Shown here one piece after another: positions 57,024 to 64,000 of a stretch of DNA of 64,000 bases. This DNA is from Atopobiaceae bacterium (lineage in GTDB: Bacteria; Actinomycetota; Coriobacteriia; Coriobacteriales; Atopobiaceae). The notes under the pieces were generated by a model. The model was not told the origin of the DNA, made no database searches, and saw only the letters and a list, made by a program, of their open reading frames with translations. The first letter of the stretch is position 1, and the number at the start of each line of letters is the position of its first letter. The position numbers and the translations under genes are program-made. Where the stretch lies: assembly GCA_017510785.1 (NCBI GenBank), contig JAFWMH010000026.1, positions 117,512-181,511 on the forward strand, in the 5' to 3' direction.

Positions 57024-57851
57024 ATGAACTTCAGGTCCCTTCCCGTGGTTGGCGTTATGTTCGGGAGTGTCCTCGTGCTATTGCCGTTGCTCACGGATGT
57101 TTGGTTTGCGTGGGAAGCGAACCGCGTCATCAAAACGATGACTTCTCGGGTGGACGAGCAAACTGCGCGAGAGGCGGCGGAACAGGTGAAGCAGGCGCAC
57201 GCATACAACGACCTTGTTGCACGTCGCAAGCCAGGCATACCTCCGGAGGATGTTTGGCCCTACGAGAGGCAGTTGCGTGGACGGGGAGAGCACATGGGTT
57301 GGCTGGAAATACCGAAGATTGACGTGCGTCTGCCGGTGAGTCATGGAACCAGTGAACGTGCGCTTTCGAATGGTGCGGGGCACGTGCGCAACACGGCACT
57401 GCCGGTGGGCGCTTTGGCGGGAAGGCCTTGTCATTGCGTGATTTCGGCGCATAGCGGACTGCGGACGGCGCGGATGTTCGACGACTTGCGGCGTTTGGTG
57501 CCTGGCGACAAAGTATGCGTGCACGTGCTGGGCAGGGCGCTTGCTTACGAGGTGATTGAGCGCGAGGTGGTGCTGCCCGAGCGAGTGGACAGACTCGAGC
57601 TGTACAGCACCGATGTTGCAGATATGCTCACGCTCGTTACTTGCACGCCGTTGGGGATAAACGATCACCGACTGCTCGTGCATTGCAAGCGGGTGCCGTA
57701 CTGTGCAAACGACTTCGACGACGTGCCGACAAGCGCCTTCGTTAACGGACGCACCGTGCCTCCCATCGTCGTTGGCGCGATGGTGGTTGTGGCGTGCGCG
57801 AGGATGTGCATGCGAAGGGGCTACGTGGGTCAACGTGAGGACAAGCCATAA
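57024..57851 (+). CDS. Class C (pilin-polymerising) sortase 1
   Basis: I chose ATG 57024 (GAAAGG upstream). The 275-residue product has an N-terminal membrane helix (VVGVMFGSVLVLLPLLTDVWF), a PEDVWPYE segment that could be the active-site lid, the catalytic His in ISAHSGLRTARMFDDL, Cys in TLVTCTPLGIN and Arg in HRLLVHC, and a second C-terminal hydrophobic helix. This two-helix, lid-bearing layout is typical of class C. It should link pilins through lysine-LPXTG bonds. Confidence 0.9.
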   Translation: MNFRSLPVVGVMFGSVLVLLPLLTDVWFAWEANRVIKTMTSRVDEQTAREAAEQVKQAHAYNDLVARRKPGIPPEDVWPYERQLRGRGEHMGWLEIPKIDVRLPVSHGTSERALSNGAGHVRNTALPVGALAGRPCHCVISAHSGLRTARMFDDLRRLVPGDKVCVHVLGRALAYEVIEREVVLPERVDRLELYSTDVADMLTLVTCTPLGINDHRLLVHCKRVPYCANDFDDVPTSAFVNGRTVPPIVVGAMVVVACARMCMRRGYVGQREDKP

Positions 57852-57888
57852 AGAATGCAAGGGACACGTGTTGCGAGAGGAGGGATTC

Positions 57889-58737
57889 ATGCGCACGTTT
57901 CGAAGGGTGTTTGCGACGCTTGGCGTTGCCTTTGGACTGCTTGTGCTGGCTGCCCCCGTCGCGTATGACCTGCACGCGACGCATGAAGCGAATCGCGTGA
58001 TAAAAACCATGAGCGACGCGGTGGATTGGCAGCACGACGAGGCTCGTATGCGGTACTTGGCGCAGGCGAAAGCGTACAATCGCAGGCTGGCCGGCCTGCC
58101 GTACGACGAGCCGGAAGGCGGCGTACTTCCCTACGACGAGCAGCTAGCGTGGCGTGGCAAGCCGTACATGGCCTACATCCATATTCCTGGAATACACCTC
58201 AAGGTGCCGATTTACCATGGGACGGCCGAGCAGGAGCTTTCGGCCGGTGTTGGTCACCTCGAAGGTAGGTCGTTACCTGTGGGTGGAGAGGCGTCACTCT
58301 GTGTGCTGGAGGGGCATTCCGGCATGTTTACGAGTCGCATGTTCGACGACATCCGCATGCTGCAGCCCAAAGACATGCTTTGCATTTGGACGCTGGCCGA
58401 ACCGTATGCGTATCGCATGGCATCGTGGGAGATTTGCGATCCGGATGAGGTCGAGAGTCGTCTTGCCATTACGCCGGGGGACCGAGTATGCCTGGTGACG
58501 TGTACCACAACGCCCGATGCGTTCAATCCGCGCGGTCGTATTGGCGTTAACGACAAAAGATTGCTGGTGTGGTGCGAGCGCTGTGAGTATGACGAAGCGT
58601 ATTTTGCGCCACAAGAGGCAGTCGTCGACGAGCTCTCGTCCACGCGCGCATGGCCAGTGCTGGCTATGAGTGGTGCGACCATGCTTGTGTTTATCAAATA
58701 CGTTATTAAACGAAAACGGGGGAGGGGAATTACATAA
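57889..58737 (+). CDS. Class C (pilin-polymerising) sortase 2
   Basis: The start is ATG 57889 with GAGAGGAGG upstream. The 282-residue product is a paralogue of the preceding gene (shared EANRVIKTM near the N-terminus). The catalytic His is in LEGHSGMFTSRMFDD, Cys in CLVTCTTTP and Arg in DKRLLVWC. GGVLPYDEQL occupies the lid position without the aromatic DxW pattern of sortase 1. A C-terminal membrane helix ends in KRKRGRG. Its stop overlaps the next pilin's ATG. Confidence 0.9.
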   Translation: MRTFRRVFATLGVAFGLLVLAAPVAYDLHATHEANRVIKTMSDAVDWQHDEARMRYLAQAKAYNRRLAGLPYDEPEGGVLPYDEQLAWRGKPYMAYIHIPGIHLKVPIYHGTAEQELSAGVGHLEGRSLPVGGEASLCVLEGHSGMFTSRMFDDIRMLQPKDMLCIWTLAEPYAYRMASWEICDPDEVESRLAITPGDRVCLVTCTTTPDAFNPRGRIGVNDKRLLVWCERCEYDEAYFAPQEAVVDELSSTRAWPVLAMSGATMLVFIKYVIKRKRGRGIT

Positions 58738-60092
58738 TGAGAGGCCTTCGTGTTGTGGCAAATGTGTTTGCAATGGGGTGCGTTTTGGCTATTGCAATGA
58801 TGAGTGGCGTGCACGTGTGTATGGCCGAGGAGGTCGATGTGGGTGCAGCGTCTTCGCCGAGAGGCCCAAACGTTAAACTGATGGCGCCGACCGTGGAGAA
58901 AACCGTGCTCCGGGATGGTATGTGGGTGAATGCGACCGATGCTGCCGTGGGAGAGATTCTTGAGTTCAGGCTGGTCGGGACGTTGCCGACGGGTGCGGTG
59001 GTGAAGGGGGCTTCATGCCCGTATGCGTTTGTTGACGATCTTCCTTCGGCGATGGATGTGGACCTTGCGTCGGTGCGTGTCGTACACGCGCAGGCGATGG
59101 AGGCAGGGCACGACGTGACGGCACACTTTGACGTGAACCTTGAGGATGGTGTGCTGAGCGTTTCGTGCAACGATCTTTGTGAGCTGGGTGCGCTTGAGCC
59201 TGATGATACGATTGTTGTAACGTATGGCGCAACGATGGGAACGTCGGCGAAAACTGGCATGCTTATTGGCAACGTGAATAGCGCGCGCATAGCCTACAAG
59301 GTAGTCGTTTCGAGTCAGAGTGATGGCGGTGAACCGGGCGGTTCGGAGGAATCTGGCGACCCCGACGGTGCTGGCGACCCCGACGGCTCCGGGAGTCATG
59401 GCGGAGTGCCGTCGTCCGGTCGTTCCTCCGGCTCCGAGGATGGTGCGGATGGCGAAAGCGAATACGCTGCTGATGGCGATACCGACGTGCACCGGTGGAA
59501 CATGTCGGAGCGAGACGATGCCGTTGCGTACACATATCGCGTGGTAATAAACAAGTATGACGTTTCCACGGGAGTGCCGCTAGCTGGTGCGACCTTTGCG
59601 CTGGACGATGCAACCGAGACGACCGATACCGACGGGCGGGCGACGTTTAACGGGGTCGGTCGTGGCGTCGTGAATGTTGAAGAGACGAGCGCACCCGCAG
59701 GCTATGCGCCTGTATCTCCGTTCCAAATTGAGATTGTGCCCGACATCGAGAACAGCACGGTAACGGCAAAGCTTACGTCGAGCGATGTTGGGGCATGCAT
59801 TGCTTTGGGCGATGTTGACGCCAAGACGGGAACGATAGTGGTGCGCGTCGGGAACGAGGCCGTCGGTGGCGGCGAAGGTGCAGGTGGCAGGCAAGCGAGC
59901 AGTGGTAGCGGGGTGGGTGCCGCTGGTGCAGGGGGAGGCGCTGGCGCGGCGGGTGCATCGCACGCTGCTGGTACGGTTGCCGCTAGCAGAATGCCCATGC
60001 CCACAACAGGTGATGCGACGCTTGCGGTGGTTCCTGCCATCCTCGCGTGTTTGGGTGTGGCATTGCTGGTTATACGCAAGCGGTTCTGGTGA
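58737..60092 (+). CDS. Minor or basal pilin with SpaA domain
   Basis: This 451-residue protein starts with a signal peptide (VVANVFAMGCVLAIAMMSG..CMA) and is translationally coupled to sortase 2. A D2-like domain (about 50-190) is followed by a Gly/Ser/Asp-rich linker (GDPDGAGDPDGSGS). A SpaA/Cna-B domain (VINKYDVSTGVPLAGATFAL, E-box VNVEETSAPAGY), a Gly/Ala-rich wall linker, and the sorting signal MPTTG with hydrophobic helix and RKRFW follow. It probably forms the pilus base or a side subunit. Confidence 0.87.
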   Translation: MRGLRVVANVFAMGCVLAIAMMSGVHVCMAEEVDVGAASSPRGPNVKLMAPTVEKTVLRDGMWVNATDAAVGEILEFRLVGTLPTGAVVKGASCPYAFVDDLPSAMDVDLASVRVVHAQAMEAGHDVTAHFDVNLEDGVLSVSCNDLCELGALEPDDTIVVTYGATMGTSAKTGMLIGNVNSARIAYKVVVSSQSDGGEPGGSEESGDPDGAGDPDGSGSHGGVPSSGRSSGSEDGADGESEYAADGDTDVHRWNMSERDDAVAYTYRVVINKYDVSTGVPLAGATFALDDATETTDTDGRATFNGVGRGVVNVEETSAPAGYAPVSPFQIEIVPDIENSTVTAKLTSSDVGACIALGDVDAKTGTIVVRVGNEAVGGGEGAGGRQASSGSGVGAAGAGGGAGAAGASHAAGTVAASRMPMPTTGDATLAVVPAILACLGVALLVIRKRFW

Positions 60093-60097
60093 GTGCG

Positions 60098-60150
60098 AGA
60101 CGCCCTCTGGGGAGCTTTGCTTCATGAGGAAAGCGTCCCGGAGGGCGTCT
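60098..60150 (+). terminator. Long hairpin ending the pilus operon
   Basis: AGACGCCCTC (60098-60107) and GAGGGCGTCT (60141-60150) pair perfectly. An inner GGAGCTTT/AAAGC-GTCC stem extends it. Only a short TT follows. Confidence 0.65.
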
Positions 60151-60162
60151 TGCCAGCCAGCA

Positions 60163-60651
60163 ATGTGCGCGGTGGAAAGTGGAAGCACGTTGGACGATCG
60201 TGGCGCGAACGACTCAGGCGACACGAAAGAAACGGGACCGTTTAAAGCGAAAGACTATGGGCGCGCCGAGGTTGTGTTCGTATGTCTCGGTCCAAAGGCG
60301 CGAGATGCTGAAGGTGCCGTTGGAATGCTCGACGCTCTGCTAGCGCGAGACCTTAACGCAACAGAAAAGCTAGCTAGGCTAGGTAGTAAATATGGTATGA
60401 TGCTAACAGAACCCATCAGGAGGGAGGTAAGGCACATGGAGGACTATTGGGACCGAGTATTTAGGGAGAAGTACGACGAAGGGAAGCGTGATGGCGAGCG
60501 CGATGGCGAACGCAATGGCCGAATCTCGAATCTCGCCGCGAACGCACGCATACTTACTGACTATCTTGCCCAGCCCGTTGACGCATTACTTGACCTGCTA
60601 CGCACGAGCGACGAGGATCGCAGGGCGGTTCATGCCATCCTTGGGGAATAA
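60163..60651 (+). pseudogene. Probable C-terminal remnant of an Rpn/PD-(D/E)XK-type recombination-promoting nuclease
   Basis: I used ATG 60163, but the frame is open further upstream and no good ribosome site is visible. The 162-residue frame ends with charged Gly-containing repeats (EKYDEGKRDGERDGERNG) after a helical region (LNATEKLARLGSKYG). That is like the tail of Rpn/transposase-family nucleases that carry repeated xGxxxG units. No catalytic core is present. It may instead be a small intact unknown protein; confidence in the family is low. Confidence 0.4.
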
Positions 60652-61104
60652 CGTTATGTACGGAATTCGAAGCGATGCCCCTGCGGCCGGGACGGCAAAG
60701 TAGCTAAAGATCAATGGAGCTTTATGCACGCGTCGCTGCTAAGCTCGGGAGTGGGGAAGAACCGAGCGGAATCGATGATCGATTTTGGCAAATAGTATTA
60801 GCGGCAAGCAAGCGCTGGGCTCTGTGAGTCAAGATGATGCATTGCCGGTATGGGATTGGTCACCGTGCAGTCTCGAATTATCAATCGCTAGGATATGGGT
60901 TCTTGGATTGGAGGAAGGGACTGTATCGGTGGTCAGTTTCTTTAGGTGATAAGCCGAGCCGGGGTAATGTGACGCGAATCTGGTTAGAACGGGTCAAGTG
61001 TAAAGATAGTAGCGCGCAAAATGCTCCCTGGGAGAAGCCAAAATGTGCAGTCTATCGCCAGACGTTCGGGCCCGTTTTCCCACCCACCCGCACCGCTGCG
61101 ACGT

Positions 61105-61290
61105 CCCGCAACGGAATCGTACGAAAATGCGACCTCTGCAAATCGCCGCGGGCCAATCGTACGGAAATGCGACCTGTGCAACTTTTCCGGGACGAAATCG
61201 GACGGAATTTCGACCTCTGCAAATCGCGAGGACGCAATCTGATGGAAAATCGACCTCTGCAACTCTCCTATTTGCACAGGTCGCTTTTTC
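61105..61290. repeat. Imperfect ~40-bp tandem repeats ending in an inverted copy
   Basis: The core (G)CGACCTSTGCAA appears at 61129, 61169, 61210 and 61250 (spacing 40-41 bp), each preceded by an AATCNNANGGAAANN-like stretch. A reversed copy, TTTGCACAGGTCGC (61271-61284), follows and is trailed by TTTTT, so the last direct and reversed copies can form a hairpin. Confidence 0.75.
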
Positions 61291-61410
61291 GTCAGGATTT
61301 TCCTTGGGACGGTCGGCCTCAGCGACGATCAGCCTGCGGCGGAGGTTACGATTCCACCTATCGTTGACGCGTTGATCCTTCGCGGGCACGGAAAAGCCAT
61401 TGTGTCAGTT

Positions 61411-61620
61411 CCGAACATAAAAAATAGTGGGCACGAACTTTCAAATAGACGTGCAAACCCCAGCTCACGCCTTCTATGGCATAAGCATCGCAACATCACG
61501 TGCCCACTGGCTAAAACATGCAGTGGGACTGAAATGTTGCGAAACTTATGCAAAAGATCCCGTCAAATGGAGATTTGCAAAATCCCCCAAACTTCGTGCC
61601 CACTATTTTTTATGTCTCGG
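61411..61620. mobile_element. MITE-like element with 22-bp perfect terminal inverted repeats
   Basis: Arms at 61416-61437 and 61593-61614 are perfectly complementary over 22 bp (inner ends GTGGGCACGAA and TTCGTGCCCAC). With one bulge the match extends to CCGA/TCGG outside. Inside, GCATAAG..CGCAACAT..CCCACT pairs with AGTGGG..ATGTTGCG..CTTATGC (61479-61551), giving a long nested hairpin. No transposase is encoded. No clear target duplication is visible. Confidence 0.65.
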
Positions 61621-61828
61621 GACGATGCAAGCGCCCTTCGCCGCAACTCATAGCCGCCAATCCCGGAACCGACGCAGCAATCAAAAAAGCGAACGCAATA
61701 GCACGAATAATGCATTGAACATACCGCTAACCGAAAGAACACTGAACGTTCTCCGACACATAGATAGAATAAAACAAATTTAAGTACTGGATTTGTGCCT
61801 ATTGACCGGGGAAAGGCTGCGTTTCAAC

Positions 61829-62224
61829 ATGGAGCGACGCCTGCAAAAGTTAAAGCGCGACGAGCTCTTGCAGATTCTTTTGGAAATCGAGCAGGAGAAT
61901 GAGCAGCTGGTGGAAGAGAATCGCCAGCTGAAGAGTCGCCTTGCGCAGCAAGAGGTCATTATCAGCGAAGCAGGGTCGATTGCGGAAGCATCACTTAAGC
62001 TGAGCGGCGTGTTCGAGGCTGCGCAAGAGGCGGCCGACCGATACGTTGCGAGCGTGAAGCGCATGTATGCCCAGGCCGCTACGAGTGACGCAAACAAGCC
62101 GACGGGCTTTACCGGCACAATTTCCACTGCCGAACAGCCCACATCGCGCGCAAACGACACGGCATCTGCCGGAAATCCTACCACTCGGGTCCAACCACCC
62201 CCTGAGGCGGGTGATCGCCCGTGA
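61829..62224 (+). CDS. Coiled-coil protein of unknown function upstream of signal peptidase
   Basis: I chose ATG 61829 (in-frame start at 61793). The 131-residue product has an N-terminal coiled coil (LQKLKRDELLQILLEIEQENEQLVEENRQLKSRL is heptad-like over about 4-38). A helical section (EAAQEAADRYVASVKRMY) and a disordered Thr/Pro-rich tail follow. No signal peptide is present. It overlaps the signal peptidase start by GTGA, so the two are translationally coupled, probably serving the secretion of neighbouring pilins. Confidence 0.75.
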   Translation: MERRLQKLKRDELLQILLEIEQENEQLVEENRQLKSRLAQQEVIISEAGSIAEASLKLSGVFEAAQEAADRYVASVKRMYAQAATSDANKPTGFTGTISTAEQPTSRANDTASAGNPTTRVQPPPEAGDRP

Positions 62225-62895
62225 GTCTTCGCGACCGCCTCAAACCTCGCTCCAAGGAAGAGCGGCCGACGGGTCCCGTGACTGCGGGCGCCGTAGCTGA
62301 GGCCACAGCTACGACGGGCGACCTTGGCCGCGCTCGTCCCTCCGCCGACGAGATTAACGATGAGATAAAGGTACACAAGCGTCGCCAGCAGTTGCTGCGC
62401 GTCGTGGGTAGTACCATTGGCGGTCTTCTTACTGTTGCAGCCATCGTAGTGCTGGTGGCAACGTTCATTTTCCCCACGCTGAGGATTTACGGTACGTCGA
62501 TGACGCCTACGCTCGTCGAAGGCGAAATCGTGATTTCGTATAAGGCGCCCGACTACGAAACGGGCGACATTGTGGCGTTTTACTACAACAACAAGATTCT
62601 CGTCAAGCGCGTGATTTGCAAACCGGGCGACTGGTTCGACATGCAGGACGACGGAACGGTGTACGTCAATCGCGAAAAGATTGACGAGCCGTATGTTACT
62701 GACGAGGGCTTTGGGAAATGCGACATTGAACTGCCGTATCAGGTACCTGATGAGCAGTACTTTGTGATGGGTGACCAGCGCGAGAGTTCCATCGACTCGC
62801 GCATGACGCAGATCGGTTGCGTTCCGAGGGAGCAAATCGTGGGGAGAGTGTTCCTACGAGTGTGGCCTTTGGGGTCCGCCGGGTTGGTAAGTTAG
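62221..62895 (+). CDS. lepB: Signal peptidase I
   Basis: This 224-residue protein starts at GTG 62221. A long cytosolic N-terminus precedes the membrane helix (VVGSTIGGLLTVAAIVVLVATFIF, about 60-83). The catalytic Ser is in GTSMTPTL and Lys in NKILVKRVIC. The later boxes NREKIDEPYV and VMGDQRESSIDSR follow. It removes signal peptides from secreted proteins, probably including the neighbouring pilins. Confidence 0.93.
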   Translation: MSLRDRLKPRSKEERPTGPVTAGAVAEATATTGDLGRARPSADEINDEIKVHKRRQQLLRVVGSTIGGLLTVAAIVVLVATFIFPTLRIYGTSMTPTLVEGEIVISYKAPDYETGDIVAFYYNNKILVKRVICKPGDWFDMQDDGTVYVNREKIDEPYVTDEGFGKCDIELPYQVPDEQYFVMGDQRESSIDSRMTQIGCVPREQIVGRVFLRVWPLGSAGLVS

Positions 62896-63187
62896 GTTGC
62901 GATTGGATGCGCGAAAGATGACATGCATCGCGGCGAGAGAGGTTTCGGGTATCGACTCCGTGTTTATGACGACACGGTGGTGGCTACTTCTATCCGCAGT
63001 GGATGGAGCCTTGATGTGCCGAGGATGCAGGCGAAAGGAGGTAGCGTGCGTTGATTAGGTACTTTCCGAGTAGCCTGTGGGCCAATCGGCTCCGTCCGCA
63101 CCGCGCGAGAGGAGGGCCGACATAGACAGTAGAGTTAGTAGAGAAAACTAGAAACATAGTTTTGAGACAAAGGAGATGAAACAACAT
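62896..63187. other. Leader region of the right-end pilin gene
   Basis: This ~290-bp gene-free stretch has an AAAACTA/TAGTTTT hairpin (63144-63163) just upstream of the pilin ribosome site, and GAAAGGAGG (63039) without a supported reading frame after it. No promoter is clear. Confidence 0.5.
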
Positions 63188-63907
63188 ATGAAGAGAACAA
63201 GAAGGGTGTTCGCACTGCTGGTTGCGGCCATCTTCGCACTGGGGCTCGTGCCGACGGGGGCGTGGGCGACTCAAGATTCAGGACGCGTAACTGACGGTAA
63301 CAACGGTAAGATTACGCTGATGAATGCGGAAGATGGCGAAACTTACAGCATCTACCGCATCTTCACGTTGCTGTCGTTCGACGATACGGACAATGCGGCA
63401 GGGACTGGCCACCATAATACGGACAAATACAGCTATGGTATAGACTCTGCTACGACCAACGAATGGCTCGACTTCTTCGACGATACCAAGCGCAGCGGTG
63501 CCACTAACGGGGAGTGGGGTTCCGACTACTTCACCATTGACAAGAACCACCCAATCACCTTGACCGGCACGAACGCCGGCACCTACTATCCCGTGTCAAT
63601 CAAGGACGGAGGCTCGTTCGATACAAACAACACGACGGGCGAGGTCACAGCCGCTTTAGATGAGATTGACCGCGCTGCGTCCATCGCCGATGGTGCTGCG
63701 GTCCAAAAGTTTGCGCAGACGGCACTTAAGTATGCACGCGACAATAGCATATCGAACAACGGAAACAAGGTTGCAGACACAACCAACGGTACAGTGGTCG
63801 ACGGCGTGGAAACCAACAAGGTCAAGGTTGAGTTCGATGGACTTACCCTAGGATACTACCTAGTAGAGCGTTCCCTAATAAGCCAGACTAATCTTTGGCC
63901 TCTCTGA
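63188..63907 (+). pseudogene. Pilin gene, truncated after about 230 residues
   Basis: I chose ATG 63188, 12 bp after AAGGAG; ATG 63176 is also possible. The signal peptide (RRVFALLVAAIFALGLVPTGAWA) and pilin D1-type start (ITLMNAEDGETYSIYRIFTLL) are intact. FDGLTLGYYLVERSL is the usual end of an N-terminal pilin domain. Then the frame reads only ISQTNLWPL and stops. No isopeptide D2, SpaA domain or sorting signal follows. From about 63875 the DNA reads as another gene on the opposite strand. The pilin seems to have been interrupted by insertion or rearrangement. Confidence 0.75.
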
Positions 63908-64000
63908 GGCGTCTATCTCGTCCATCCTGTAACGCCAGCGGTGGACGACCGGGACCTTGTTGACCTCTCCGAACCAAAGGTAGATCCTGCGTGCGAGTTC
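63875..64000 (-). CDS. 3' end of an unknown gene running in from the right edge
   Basis: The minus strand is open from the window edge and gives a 41-residue C-terminus including YLWFGEVNKVPVVHRWRYRM and ending PKISLAY. I do not recognise the family. Its stop lies exactly where the pilin loses similarity, so it could belong to an inserted element. Confidence 0.4.
   Translation of the reverse strand, partial: ELARRIYLWFGEVNKVPVVHRWRYRMDEIDASERPKISLAY

Larger units (their letters stand above)
60652..61828. other. Non-coding, repeat-rich interval
   Basis: No supported gene. It contains the ~40-bp tandem repeats (61105-61290) and the inverted-repeat element (61411-61620). Short frames here all run through repeats and do not resemble proteins. 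60660-61100 and 61620-61790 show nothing recognisable. Confidence 0.6.

Noticed and set aside
61105..61290. Possible CRISPR array
   Set aside because: The repeats are imperfect and the intervening parts are also similar, so there are no unique spacers; no cas genes nearby.
61021..61375. Several short frames with repeated RNRTEMRPLQ-like peptides
   Set aside because: They are translations of the ~40-bp tandem repeats in different frames.

Overview
The window is a moderately GC-rich chromosomal segment centred on a replication origin of actinobacterial type. The order rpmH, rnpA, yidD, yidC, KH-R3H gene, rsmG, parA, parB on one side and dnaA, dnaN, recF, dciA, gyrB, gyrA, then tRNA-Ile and tRNA-Ala on the other, is the classical Gram-positive origin layout. 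The tRNA-Ile/tRNA-Ala pair after gyrA is also seen in Mycobacterium. Many surface proteins with VaFE, SpaA/Cna-B and FctA domains, class B and C sortases, and an APC-GGDEF-EAL remnant point to the Coriobacteriia (Eggerthellales-like). That placement is inferred from gene content only.

Layout. 1-1.9 kb: 3' end of a VaFE-repeat cell-wall protein. 1.9-5.8 kb: an M28 metallopeptidase split by a very long acidic insertion. 6-8 kb: a WYL-regulator pair. 8-13.3 kb: DnaQ-DinG helicase, Ddl and RlmN. 13.4-18.6 kb: leftward origin arm (parB-parA, rsmG, KH-R3H, yidC, yidD, rnpA, rpmH). 18.6-30 kb: a GHKL-ATPase/winged-helix gene of unknown role, then the rightward replication and gyrase genes. The likely oriC lies in the dnaA-dnaN gap, with a DnaA box, a DnaA-trio-like tract and a parS site. 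A second parS lies inside rsmG.

30-43 kb: a BFN nuclease-domain protein, the two tRNAs, a tail-anchored protein with duplicated ribbon-helix-helix-like segments, an M29 aminopeptidase, purE / class B sortase / purM / purN, a decayed APC-GGDEF-EAL pseudogene, a RelB/YafQ-type toxin-antitoxin pair, an RlmD-type methyltransferase and an EF-G paralogue.

43-64 kb is accessory and surface-related. A roughly 1 kb gap with repeats precedes a pilus operon: a 3645-residue adhesin, a pilin, two class C sortases and a second pilin. A repeat-rich non-coding stretch follows, with about 40-bp tandem repeats and a 0.2-kb element with 22-bp perfect terminal inverted repeats. Then come a coiled-coil gene, signal peptidase I and a third pilin gene that appears broken by foreign sequence at the right edge.

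Least-described points: the acidic M28 protein with embedded basic helices; the GHKL-wHTH gene next to dnaA with mutually exclusive inverted repeats and a 12-mer shared with the dnaA upstream region; the split CxxCxG zinc motif inside the adhesin; and the inverted-repeat element at 61.4 kb.
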